A stretch of 64,000 nt of DNA from Fibrobacter sp. (GTDB lineage: Bacteria > Fibrobacterota > Fibrobacteria > Fibrobacterales > Fibrobacteraceae), in contig JAKSIG010000012.1 in the NCBI GenBank assembly GCA_024398955.1, positions 1 through 64,000 of the forward strand, in the 5' to 3' direction. The notes below the pieces were generated by a model, which saw nothing but the letters and a program-made list of their open reading frames with translations, ran no database searches and was not told where the DNA came from. The position numbers were made by a program, and so were the translations under genes. The stretch's first letter is position 1. Every line of letters starts with the position of its first letter. This document shows positions 41,824 through 49,632 of the stretch, piece by piece.

Positions 41824-42285
41824 TTAGTCAGCCAGCTTTTCGAAACCCGGAGTGAGGTCCTTACATCCAGAACCGCTGTTTGCATTAACAACACCCTGAG
41901 TATAAGCAACCTTACCAGTGCTAGAAGTATAAGTACCGGTCAGAGTCCAAGTAGAACCACTCTTACATTCATTCAAGCCAACCTGGGATGTAGCCACCCA
42001 AGCAGATGCGGCTCCAGTAACGGTAACGCCATAAGTGAAATTCACACCTGTGCTCTTGCCATCATTCGGCAGCGCATAGCCGATTTCAGTAGCAGTACCG
42101 ACCTTGTTTTCGGTCATTGCATAAGAATCAAGAGCAGTCTTGAAAGTAGATGCGTTGGTAGCAACTTCAGATGCCTTGGACTTTGCGATCTGGCCGAACA
42201 GCTTAGGTACTGCGACGGCTGCGAGGATGCCCATGATAACGATCACGACCATCAATTCAATAAGGGTAAAACCTTGCTTCTTCAT
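41824..42285 (-). CDS. Type IV pilin
   Basis: 153 residues from the ATG at 42285. An AAGGAGT ribosome site sits 6 nt upstream, and the prepilin leader MKKQG is followed by FTLIELMVVIVIMGILAAVA with Glu+5. After VPKLFGQIAKSKASEVATNA the head is a compact beta domain with a Cys pair (GLNECKSGSTWT and SGSGCKDLTPGF), forming a D-region loop of the major pilin kind. This is the best candidate for a major pilin in the window. A longer in-frame ATG at 42312 is less likely. Confidence 0.92.
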   Translation of the reverse strand: MKKQGFTLIELMVVIVIMGILAAVAVPKLFGQIAKSKASEVATNASTFKTALDSYAMTENKVGTATEIGYALPNDGKSTGVNFTYGVTVTGAASAWVATSQVGLNECKSGSTWTLTGTYTSSTGKVAYTQGVVNANSGSGCKDLTPGFEKLAD

Positions 42286-42378
42286 AGTGTACTCCTTGTT
42301 TTTGTGACACATTCTTTTGAGGCTCTCACCCGTGAAGCGTTAGTGTTTCAGAGTGTTTCGTCTCGTTTACATTGGTAA

Positions 42379-42405
42379 ATATATCTCTTTTTTTTCGAAA
42401 GTCAA
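42379..42405 (-). promoter_or_regulatory. Candidate promoter of the pilin gene
   Basis: On the minus strand TTGACT (42400-42405) and TATATT (42379-42384) are separated by 15 nt. This would give a leader of roughly 85 nt before the Shine-Dalgarno-bearing start, unlike the leaderless set. Confidence 0.45.
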
Positions 42406-42540
42406 TAGTTTTGTCAAAAAAATTTGCTTTTTTGTCAAGGTAATTTCTCGTTTATGTCATAGAAATGTCACGAAAAATTACTTTGTACACAAAAGTCTTT
42501 TCCAAAACATTGCGTTTTTCGCCAAAAAAGGGGAATTTCA

Positions 42541-42556
42541 TCACCAAATTTGGTGA
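42541..42556. promoter_or_regulatory. 16-bp perfect palindrome
   Basis: TCACCAAATTTGGTGA is a perfect 16-bp inverted repeat in the AT-rich upstream region of the pilin gene. It could be a dimer-binding site; no cognate protein is known. Confidence 0.4.
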
Positions 42557-42640
42557 ACTCAAGTATACAAATATTTTCGTGACAAGAGTGGGGATTTTGT
42601 AAAAAAATTGAATTTTTATTATTCTTACTTGGAATAGAAA

Positions 42641-42659
42641 AGGTCCCCGTAGGGGGACC
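42641..42659 (-). terminator. Terminator hairpin after the first nuclease relic
   Basis: GGTCCCC (42642-42648) and GGGGACC (42653-42659) form the stem. On the minus strand it is followed by TTTTCTATT. Confidence 0.65.
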
Positions 42660-42728
42660 ACGCTTTTGCAAGCGCGAGAAGATGAGGTCGACGACAAAGG
42701 CGGAAAAGTCCCTGTTGTTGTTGATGAA
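42657..42728 (-). pseudogene. Fragment of an Rpn/PD-(D/E)XK nuclease-transposase gene
   Basis: The minus frame reads INNNRDFSAFVVDLIFSRLQ, matching 43055-43126 (INNNRDFSAFAADAIFSRLQ) at both DNA and protein level. It is 24 residues only, with no start, so it is a relic. Confidence 0.7.
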
Positions 42729-42751
42729 GTGCAATTTTGCAGGTCGATTTT

Positions 42752-42787
42752 TGAAAGAAAAGGCCCACACGGTTTTGTGCAGGCCTT
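42752..42787 (-). terminator. Terminator after the 42819 fragment
   Basis: AAGGCC and GGCCTT with an inner CACA/TGTG stem. The minus strand continues TTTTCTTTC. Confidence 0.6.
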
Positions 42788-42818
42788 ATGAATATTCTTG
42801 TAAGATGGATTGTCGCGT

Positions 42819-43223
42819 TTACTTGCCTGTTAGAGCCGCAATTCGAGCCTCAAGAGCCGCGATTTTTGCAGACTGGTCAGCGATTTCACGAGCTTGGTCA
42901 GCGATTTCCGCATTTTTCGCGTTGAGCTCAGCACTGAATTCCGCCGCAACCTTCTTGCGTTCTTCCTGGCGGGCGATGTATGCCAGCACTTCGGCGTCAT
43001 CTCTCATATACTCACCTTCTTTGATAAACTGTTCTGGTACAAATGTACTCAATTCAGCATGTTTTTGCAAGCGCGAGAAAATGGCGTCGGCAGCAAAGGC
43101 GGAAAAGTCCCTGTTGTTGTTGATGGCGTCTATGGCCCGCAGCCACTGGGCAAGGCGGCTGTGATCGTTGGCAAAATCGGTGTCGGCATGTTTAAGGAAC
43201 TTGCCTAAGAGGCTTCGCCTCAA
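42819..43223 (-). pseudogene. C-terminal part of an Rpn-family nuclease/transposase
   Basis: 134 residues corresponding to the end of a protein normally about 300 long. AINNNRDFSAFAADAIFSRL, STFVPEQFIKEGEYMRDDAE and AYIARQEERKKVAAEF are the conserved C-terminal blocks. The tail is a heptad-rich coiled coil (AEIADQAREIADQSAKIAAL). The PD-(D/E)XK catalytic N-terminus is missing, so it is probably inactive. It is 7 nt from the S23-like gene. Confidence 0.75.
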
Positions 43224-43230
43224 TTATGAA

Positions 43231-43596
43231 TTACGAGTTACAAGATTTTCCGCAACGACAACTTTTTGATATTGCCGTCAATATTTTGAGGATCTCCTGG
43301 TTGTCTGCATTCATTGAATCAAATTGCACTGTATCTATAAAGTTCGTCTTTTGCAAAAGTTTTAGCCAATAAACGGTTTCTGCAGTTTCCTTCTTCGCAA
43401 TACCAATTTTTGCAAAGAAATCAGCCCTACTTTGTGCGTAAATTGCTTCTGCAACATTCGCACCAATGCTTGTTCCACTTCGAAGAATCTGTTTCGACAA
43501 AACATACTCCTTGGATTCCTGTCGTAAGAATCGGTGTAGGTTTACAATCCGTACAGCAAAAGCCAGGCACTTGTCTTCCAAAACTCTATCTTTCAT
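43231..43596 (-). CDS. Four-helix-bundle protein (S23 / 23S rRNA intervening-sequence family)
   Basis: 121 residues. LEDKCLAFAVRIVNLHRFLR, RSGTSIGANVAEAIYAQSRA and KKETAETVYWLKLLQKTNF are diagnostic of the S23 family first found within 23S rRNA intervening sequences. Here it is a free-standing gene. It is often mobile or near transposase debris, as here. Molecular role unknown. Confidence 0.9.
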   Translation of the reverse strand: MKDRVLEDKCLAFAVRIVNLHRFLRQESKEYVLSKQILRSGTSIGANVAEAIYAQSRADFFAKIGIAKKETAETVYWLKLLQKTNFIDTVQFDSMNADNQEILKILTAISKSCRCGKSCNS

Positions 43597-43639
43597 AATT
43601 CATACATCATAATTCATAATTAAGCATACGCGGCCGGTT

Positions 43640-43662
43640 CGCAGGTAGAAATTCTCTACCTG
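43640..43662. repeat. Perfect hairpin in the S23-OmpA gap
   Basis: GCAGGTAGA, loop AATTC, TCTACCTGC: a 9-bp stem without a T-run on either side. It may be a remnant of a mobile element end. Confidence 0.5.
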
Positions 43663-43722
43663 CTATATACACGCAGAAACGAAGAAAAAGGTGCTATTTC
43701 GAAGGCTGCTTTGGGAATAGAA

Positions 43723-43755
43723 AAAGAACCTCGCGGTTGCGAGGTTCTTTTTGTA
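43723..43755 (-). terminator. Bidirectional terminator after the OmpA-family gene
   Basis: AAAGAACCTCGC (43723-43734) and GCGAGGTTCTTT (43739-43750) form a 12-bp stem with T/A runs on both sides. Confidence 0.85.
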
Positions 43756-43800
43756 GTCTTTACTGCGGGGGGCGACTTTCGTCAGCAGGGTTCCGCATCA

Positions 43801-46074
43801 TTACCAGTTTGCAGGAGCCGGGGCGGGCTGTGCTGCAGGGGCAGCGGCAGGTGCGGGAGCTGCCTTGGCAGGTTCTGCGGCCTTGGGGGCTTCAGCAGGC
43901 TTTGCTGCGGGAGCTGCTTCCTGCTTTGCGGGCTGTGCTGCAGGGGCTGCGGCAGGTGCAGGTGCGGCCTTTGCAGGTTCTGCGGCCTTGGGGGCTTCAG
44001 CAGGCTTTGCTGCGGGAGCTGCTTCCTGCTTTGCAGGCTGAGCTGCCGGAGCTGCGGCAGGTGCGGGTGCAGCAGCGGGAGCCGGGGTGGCTTCAGGGGC
44101 TGCAGCAGGAGCAGTTTCTGCCTTCGGCTTCTTTACGTGAGAAGCAAACACAACGCGGTTGTTCTTGGGGTTGCTCTTAGCCTTGGCCTTCTTGCCCTTC
44201 TTGGCGGGCTTGGGCAGAACCAGGAGCTGAGTATCACCGAAGCCTGCGGCACGAACGTGCTTAGAGGGAACACCCTTCTTTACCAAGTAATCAACAACGG
44301 CCTGAGCACGCTTTTCGGACATGGTCTTGTTCTTTTCGGTGGTCTTCTGGTCATCGGCATGGCCCTGGATTTCGATACGGAGATCGGGGCGAGTGCTCAT
44401 GAGTGCGGCAACCTGGTCAAGAGCCTTGGTAGAGCCCTTAGCGAACTTGGCTGTGCCCTTCTTGAACTTGACCTGACCCTGGAGGTATTCCAGATTTTCG
44501 TTCTTGTTGGTGGGGCAGCCTTCGGCGTCTACAGCGGCATCGCTGAGAGTCTTGGGGCAGAGGTCCTTAGCGTTGACAACACCGTCATTATCATCATCGA
44601 ATTCGCAGCCGTTGGCATCAACAGGAGCGCCTTCGTTAGAAGCAGGGCACTTGTCCTTAGAGTCAACAATGCCGTCGTTGTCGGTATCGACTTCGCAACC
44701 ATCAGCGCCAACCTTGAGGCCTTCTGCAGTGCCCGGGCACTTATCGCTGATATTGGGCACGCCGTCCTTATCGTCGTCGGCGGCAAGCTTTGCCAGGGAG
44801 TCACTTACAGCGGCGATGGAATCCATCTTAGCCTTGTTAGCGGCAATTTCAGCAGAGTCAACCACCTTAACGGTATCGACAGTAGCAAGGGTATCGACCT
44901 TGGCAACGGTATCAACCTTAGCCACTGTGTCGACCTTGGCGGTAGTGTCGATGGTAGCCATAATGGAATCCACCTTTACCTTGGCCAAAGAATCTGCACG
45001 GGCCTGGATGAGGGAATCAACATTCACGTCCTTCTTGGTCTTGCTGCCAAAGCGCCATACGATAGAAGCGGCACCGGCCAGCAGCGGAGAAGAGGAGTAG
45101 TTATAAGTAACTACGTGACCATTTTCATCCTTGTTGCGGATGTCGTAGCCGTAGGTAAGTTCCTTATCCTTGTTGGCATCGAAGTCCAGGTTGCGGAACA
45201 AACGGGGAGCGATTTCTACACCCAGGGCCACATCTACGTGGTTGGTCAGGTGGAAGCGCATACCGGCAGTACCGACCATGGGGTCTACACCCGGATCCAC
45301 GGGAGCAACGGCATCATCGATATGGAATTCGCCATTAGCTTCGAGGAACAAATCCATAAAGTCGATAGGCATGAAGTTCAAGCCGGTGCTATAGGTAACA
45401 ACAGAAGATTCGTTGCTATCGAAGGCATACAGGAAGCTAGCCTGACCATTCCAGCGGACCAGCTTACCAAAGTCAAGAGTAAAGGCCAAGCCTGCACCGG
45501 CAACAAAATCACCAGCGGTAAAGGGAGTGGTGTACTTCTTGTTCAGGTACCAGGAATGACGAGGACGGATACCGGTTTCGTCGGAACCAGTGGGTGCATA
45601 GAACTGACCCACGAGGGCCAGCTTGAACATAGAAGAGTCGGAACCAATAAAGCGGATCTTTAACCAAGATTCCAGGTCACCCAAGCCAATGTCGGTCATG
45701 CCGCCTTCGACCACGCGGCCACGGTCGTCACCGGCGTTATCAAATAAAATCGGAAGGCTTACGCCCAAATCCAACCAGTTGGTAAGACCAACAGCCAAAT
45801 TTGCCTGACCGCTAATAGAAAGAGCGGTTTCGTTCAGGTTGATGTTCTGCTTCTTTTCGTCGGTCATGGTACCACCGGCTGCCATGGACCAGGAGTCCAG
45901 GGATACGTCGCCACCCAGGCCAAAAGAAACATTCCACTGGCCAAGAGTATTTGCACCAATCTGGTGAATACCTTCTTGACCGCCAGCCAGACCGCCCTGA
46001 GCAAAAGCAGAACCAGCCACCACGAGGGCACCGGCTACTACAGAGCGCAAAGATAATGAACTTGTTTTCTTCAT
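43801..46074 (-). CDS. OmpA-family outer-membrane protein with TSP3 repeats and an Ala/Pro tail
   Basis: 757 residues. Signal peptide MKKTSSLSLRSVVAGALVVA ending GSAFA. Residues about 25-345 look like an outer-membrane beta-barrel. A helical region has AKVDTV repeats (about 365-395). Three thrombospondin type 3 calcium repeats follow (DDDKDGVPNISDKCPGT, DTDNDGIVDSKDKCPAS, DDDNDGVVNAKDLCPKT). The OmpA C-like domain (about 520-645) has IEIQGHADDQKTTEKNKTMS and SEKRAQAVVDYLVKKGV, which bind peptidoglycan. The last 110 residues are Ala/Pro/Lys repeats. AAGGTGG precedes the ATG. A long open frame on the opposite strand is a codon-bias artefact. Confidence 0.92.
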   Translation of the reverse strand: MKKTSSLSLRSVVAGALVVAGSAFAQGGLAGGQEGIHQIGANTLGQWNVSFGLGGDVSLDSWSMAAGGTMTDEKKQNINLNETALSISGQANLAVGLTNWLDLGVSLPILFDNAGDDRGRVVEGGMTDIGLGDLESWLKIRFIGSDSSMFKLALVGQFYAPTGSDETGIRPRHSWYLNKKYTTPFTAGDFVAGAGLAFTLDFGKLVRWNGQASFLYAFDSNESSVVTYSTGLNFMPIDFMDLFLEANGEFHIDDAVAPVDPGVDPMVGTAGMRFHLTNHVDVALGVEIAPRLFRNLDFDANKDKELTYGYDIRNKDENGHVVTYNYSSSPLLAGAASIVWRFGSKTKKDVNVDSLIQARADSLAKVKVDSIMATIDTTAKVDTVAKVDTVAKVDTLATVDTVKVVDSAEIAANKAKMDSIAAVSDSLAKLAADDDKDGVPNISDKCPGTAEGLKVGADGCEVDTDNDGIVDSKDKCPASNEGAPVDANGCEFDDDNDGVVNAKDLCPKTLSDAAVDAEGCPTNKNENLEYLQGQVKFKKGTAKFAKGSTKALDQVAALMSTRPDLRIEIQGHADDQKTTEKNKTMSEKRAQAVVDYLVKKGVPSKHVRAAGFGDTQLLVLPKPAKKGKKAKAKSNPKNNRVVFASHVKKPKAETAPAAAPEATPAPAAAPAPAAAPAAQPAKQEAAPAAKPAEAPKAAEPAKAAPAPAAAPAAQPAKQEAAPAAKPAEAPKAAEPAKAAPAPAAAPAAQPAPAPANW
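43831..44050 (-). repeat. 105-bp tandem repeats in the OmpA-family tail
   Basis: Two near-identical 105-bp units (43831-43935 and 43936-44040) and a partial third starting at 44041, each coding 35 residues rich in Ala, Pro and Lys. The near-identity points to recent unequal crossing-over or slippage. Confidence 0.85.
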
Positions 46075-46209
46075 TATTCCACCTTTTTTAACGCCGCGTT
46101 CTTAACGGCACAATCACACTTGTAATATAAAAATAACTTATTATACCGCACCTTACACAGACCAAAAGCCAAAAAGCCATGGGCATAATAACAAAAAGAC
46201 CGAAAAAAG

Positions 46210-46239
46210 GCAAAAAATCACAGGCAACTCCGTTGCCTT
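46210..46239 (-). terminator. Terminator after queA
   Basis: AGGCAAC (46222-46228) and GTTGCCT (46232-46238) form a 7-bp stem. On the minus strand GTGATTTTTTG follows. Confidence 0.75.
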
Positions 46240-46287
46240 AGTGCGAATTATCCACCCTGTGGACGCGGGGCTCAGCCCTCCCTCGAT

Positions 46288-47331
46288 TTATAATATAAGC
46301 ATGCCGTCGCCGTAACTGAAGAGCTTAAGGCGATTCTCTACAGCCATCTTGTAGGCTGCCAAAGTATTTTCGCGGCCATAGAACGCAGACACCAGCAAAA
46401 TGAGGGAACTTTTAGGCCAATGGAAATTGGTCATGAGTCCATCCACAATCTTGTAGCGGTATCCCGGATAAAAGAACGCATGCGTTACCCCACTCTGGGC
46501 GCGAACAACGCCATTGTCGTCAGCAATGGTTTCTACCACGCGGGTGCTGGTGGTACCTACAGTAACAATGCGGCCTCCTGCGGCCTTAGCCTGGTTGATG
46601 ATGCGGGCGTTTTCTTCTGTAAGTTCGTAATGTTCACCATGCATCTTGTGCTGGGTAAAATCTTCTACTGAAATATTCTGGAAGGTGCCAGGCCCCACAT
46701 GCAAAGTGACCTCAGCGACCTTCACGCCCTTGGCCTTTAAGGCATCAAGCATTTCTTCGCTAAAGTGGAGACTTGCGGTAGGCGCTGCAACCGCTCCTGA
46801 GTATTTTGCAAAAATAGTCTGGTAGGCCTTCTTGTCTTCTTCGTCGTCGGGGCGGTTGATGTAGGGCGGCAGCGGTACATGGCCCTGAGCATTCATCACC
46901 GCTTCAAGTTCCACAGGCGTTACCGCAAATCGCAATACGCGGGAGCCATCTTCGTTGATAGATTCAACGGTGGTCTTTACACCAGCAATCATCAGTTCAC
47001 GCCCCACCTTAAAGGCCTTGCCGGGTCGGACCTGAGCCTCGTAGCGGGCGCAGCCATCTTCTGCCGGAATCATGGCCTGCACAAGAAGGGTTTCTACTTC
47101 CCCATCATGCATGGTCTTGCCATACAGGCGAGCAGGAATCACCTTTGTGTTATTGACCACCAGACAGTCGCCGGCCTTGAAAAGATCCACAATTTCGGGA
47201 GCCTTCATTATGTGGCGTTCTCCCCCATCTTTAGGGCAATGCAAAATGCGGGTCTTGCCCTTGCCTGCCGTACGGCTAGCAATCAGTTCCGGAGGAAATT
47301 CAAAACTATAATCAGAAAGATTGTGTTCCAT
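46288..47331 (-). CDS. queA: S-adenosylmethionine:tRNA ribosyltransferase-isomerase
   Basis: Transfers and isomerises the ribosyl group of SAM onto preQ1 in tRNA to give epoxyqueuosine, in queuosine biosynthesis. The start was taken at the ATG 47331 (347 residues; MEHNLSDYSFEFPPELIASR), with a TTG 6 nt earlier as alternative. VNNTKVIPARLYG, AAPTASLHFSEEMLDALKAK, VTLHVGPGTFQNISV and MTNFHWPKSSLILLVSAF are all QueA blocks. It lies 25 nt downstream of the WYL regulator with a TATAAA-like box between, so it may be co-transcribed. Confidence 0.97.
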   Translation of the reverse strand: MEHNLSDYSFEFPPELIASRTAGKGKTRILHCPKDGGERHIMKAPEIVDLFKAGDCLVVNNTKVIPARLYGKTMHDGEVETLLVQAMIPAEDGCARYEAQVRPGKAFKVGRELMIAGVKTTVESINEDGSRVLRFAVTPVELEAVMNAQGHVPLPPYINRPDDEEDKKAYQTIFAKYSGAVAAPTASLHFSEEMLDALKAKGVKVAEVTLHVGPGTFQNISVEDFTQHKMHGEHYELTEENARIINQAKAAGGRIVTVGTTSTRVVETIADDNGVVRAQSGVTHAFFYPGYRYKIVDGLMTNFHWPKSSLILLVSAFYGRENTLAAYKMAVENRLKLFSYGDGMLIL

Positions 47332-47356
47332 TTTCAAATTTTTTTATAAAAACTGA

Positions 47357-48337
47357 TTATGCATCCATCTGTTCCAGGGCCTTCTTCAAATTCTCGCGAA
47401 CCTTTTCTTTTAAGGACGCAGGCTTAATAATCTGAAGATCTGTAGAAACGCCCATAAGCCAAGTAATAAAGTCAGGCGTAACTCGAAGTTTCATATCCAC
47501 AACCATGTGGCCATTCTTGTCGATGCGGCGAGTCGCTTCCGGGAAAAAGTGGGATCGTTCAAACTGAGTCTGCAGCCACTTGGTCTTTACCAGCAAAGAC
47601 ACGTCTTCGGGCATGATCTTGGAATCAGTGTACTTAGCGAAGGTATACTTATAGTGAATTGCGGCATCAAAAGGCAATTTTGGAGCCGGAGTGCTTGTAA
47701 CAGTTACATTCGAAATGTTTTCAAACAGATAGTTCTTAAAAACCTGAGTTTCTTCGTAAGTGTCATCGGCTGCAATTAAGTACAACGTATCCATTCGCAT
47801 AATGACCTTCACCGGATTCACCACCACCGTACTAGGCGCATCTGCCGCAGAAGAATGCTTATAGTTGATACGAATCTTGAATCCATCGTGAATCGCCTTC
47901 AGAACCTTATTCACCATGGAGTCCTGCAGTCGATTATCGCAGAAGGGGCCGTAATCCAGAATATAGTCGGGGTCCGTCGAAATGGCGTCGGGCTTGAAAT
48001 CCTCGGAATCGGTGGTCTGCATCGAAGTAATCACCTTATCCAGGAGCTTGATGGTCTTAATGTCTGCAGCGCTTGCTCCAGACAGGCCCTTCTTGACTCG
48101 TTCCAGCTGACGAACAACTTCTTGATTGAAGTTTATTTCTTTATCGGTCTGAATGACATAGTAAGTTTCGCCATTTTCCTTGAACTTGCGAAGGCCACAA
48201 TTTTCAGCAGCAACAACTTCAAGATGACGGAAGACCGTACGGGGACCACAGTTCAGCAAATTTGCCAACTGATTTACAGTCACCTTACTCTTTAGGAAGC
48301 CCTTTACTTTATTTATTTTTTCGTAACCACTTGCCAT
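47357..48337 (-). CDS. WYL-domain transcriptional regulator
   Basis: 326 residues. N-terminal helix-turn-helix of the HTH_11 type (KVTVNQLANLLNCGPRTVFR then HLEVVAAENCGL, about 16-50). The WYL domain at about 165-225 (FKIRINYKHSS, VVVNPVKVIMRMDTLYLIAA) has the family's ligand-binding beta core. A C-terminal WCX-like extension (about 240-326; PDFITWLMGV) completes it. WYL regulators respond to nucleic acids or small ligands; the targets here are unknown. CTGGAGAAAATTT precedes the ATG, providing GGAG. Confidence 0.92.
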   Translation of the reverse strand: MASGYEKINKVKGFLKSKVTVNQLANLLNCGPRTVFRHLEVVAAENCGLRKFKENGETYYVIQTDKEINFNQEVVRQLERVKKGLSGASAADIKTIKLLDKVITSMQTTDSEDFKPDAISTDPDYILDYGPFCDNRLQDSMVNKVLKAIHDGFKIRINYKHSSAADAPSTVVVNPVKVIMRMDTLYLIAADDTYEETQVFKNYLFENISNVTVTSTPAPKLPFDAAIHYKYTFAKYTDSKIMPEDVSLLVKTKWLQTQFERSHFFPEATRRIDKNGHMVVDMKLRVTPDFITWLMGVSTDLQIIKPASLKEKVRENLKKALEQMDA

Positions 48338-48350
48338 AAATTTTCTCCAG

Positions 48351-49595
48351 CTACTGAAGTTTTAATCGATTATCGATAGATGTCGTCTTTGCCTTTTTCG
48401 CCACACAGAAGGTGGCAAATTGTTTTTGAATAACCGACACGACATGACCTTCTAACAAAAACTTTTTATTTATAAAAGCAATCTTTATTTTAGAACCTTG
48501 CAATCTTGAATGAACCGCCAGTTCAGACTCCAGTTCCTTGCAAAGTTGTTCGTTTTCTATTTGACCTTCGGGAATAACGCTGATTGCGCAATGCAACGCC
48601 ATAACGCCCGGAATCTCGGCAATTTTATTTTCTATTTCGGGCGAGTAATTCTTCTCGTAACACCAGGCAGATACCTCCACCTTACCCGCCGAAACGTTCA
48701 CGTTGTAATCGAACAGGCGTACCGCAGGGGACTCAAGAAACGCCTCTATAGTGTGCTGAATCTGCCGATCAGTAACGATGGCCTCCGTCTGGATTTTTGA
48801 GAAGTCAACACAGCCGCGAACTTTCGGAATGCCATTTATGCAAGCGCAAAGGCCACGTTTTACAGACAAGTTCCTAACGGACCCTTTCAAGAAAACAACA
48901 CCCTGCCCCACATCAATAGAGATTCTTGAAATATCCTGAGGGAACACCTGCTTGAGTTTTCCCATTACAGTTTCTGCCAATTTATCGTTGGGCAAATTCT
49001 GCGCAGGCAAGGGCAGCGTTATGAACAAAAGGGTGTTATCTTTCAGTAGCACTGCCAGCTTGTCTTTTTCGCCATCATTCACCATTCCTACCGCAATACC
49101 AAACTGGTCTCGTATGGAGTGATAAACGTTATCGCCCAACAAGGTGTAGGCACTTTGGGCAGGCAGCAGGCGATAGCCTTCTGGAGAATCCTCTTGATCA
49201 ACAACGACTTTGGGGCATTCAATCTTATTGTCGGGACCACTGCCATAATTCAAGACAACGACTTCTTTTTCGGGCCCCTGAAAAATGCTTTTAACAAGGC
49301 CAGGTTTTAAAGAGCCCTTAAAGTAGAGCCAATTTCCTGGAGTAATTCTGTTATACCCAAAAATTTTAGCGTAATCCTGGTTGCAAAGTTCCTTTCTGCA
49401 AAATGAAAACTCATGGGAGAACGCAACGAAAAGAGCTTGGCAATTACAGCAGCAGCACAGGAGCGGAATGTGCGATTCTAGTCCCCCATAAGTCGTATAA
49501 TTTTCCTGAGCAAAAACGTTATGTTCCGTTACCTTTTGGCAACGGCAACAAAACAGTTTCTGTTCGTACAACCTATGAGGAAAAAGAGCACGCAT
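48351..49595 (-). CDS. Cys-rich zinc-ribbon and BON-domain protein, unknown
   Basis: 414 residues. The N-terminus has two cysteine clusters (KLFCCRCQKVTEH and LLCCCCNCQALFV), a zinc-ribbon-like pair. The C-terminal half (about 215-400) contains BON-type repeats: VVFLKGSVRNLSVKRGLCAC, IPKVRGCVDFSKIQTEAIVT, VEVSAWCYEKNYSPEIENKI and IPGVMALHCAISVIPEGQIE, a lipid- or surface-binding fold usually found in the periplasm. No signal peptide is visible, so it is probably cytoplasmic. The combination is not one I recognise. It ends 13 nt before the WYL regulator, a likely co-transcript. Confidence 0.7.
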   Translation of the reverse strand: MRALFPHRLYEQKLFCCRCQKVTEHNVFAQENYTTYGGLESHIPLLCCCCNCQALFVAFSHEFSFCRKELCNQDYAKIFGYNRITPGNWLYFKGSLKPGLVKSIFQGPEKEVVVLNYGSGPDNKIECPKVVVDQEDSPEGYRLLPAQSAYTLLGDNVYHSIRDQFGIAVGMVNDGEKDKLAVLLKDNTLLFITLPLPAQNLPNDKLAETVMGKLKQVFPQDISRISIDVGQGVVFLKGSVRNLSVKRGLCACINGIPKVRGCVDFSKIQTEAIVTDRQIQHTIEAFLESPAVRLFDYNVNVSAGKVEVSAWCYEKNYSPEIENKIAEIPGVMALHCAISVIPEGQIENEQLCKELESELAVHSRLQGSKIKIAFINKKFLLEGHVVSVIQKQFATFCVAKKAKTTSIDNRLKLQ

Positions 49596-49632
49596 TTAGG
49601 TTCGAGGCTCGAGGTTCCAGGTTCGAGGAATT
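49596..49632. repeat. GGTTCGAGG-type low-complexity repeat
   Basis: GGTTCGAGG, CTCGAGGTTCC and AGGTTCGAGG follow one another in the gap between gltX and the BON gene. Reading one strand gives PRTWNLEPRT, a common repetitive intergenic motif and not a protein. Confidence 0.6.

Larger units (their letters stand above)
42313..42640. other. Non-coding region upstream of the pilin gene
   Basis: AT-rich with no credible gene. It holds the candidate pilin promoter, two GTGTTTC copies (42341-42360) and the 16-bp perfect palindrome TCACCAAATTTGGTGA (42541-42556). Confidence 0.6.

Noticed and set aside
43711-45663. 650-codon open frame antisense to the OmpA-family gene
   Set aside because: Cys/Gly/Leu-rich translation mirroring the Ala/Pro/Asp-rich sense protein; no start signal, and explained by GC-rich codon bias of the real gene.
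46240-46287. Small RNA or riboswitch near queA
   Set aside because: A preQ1-type riboswitch would be upstream of the gene; this stretch is downstream and only a terminator hairpin is visible next to it.
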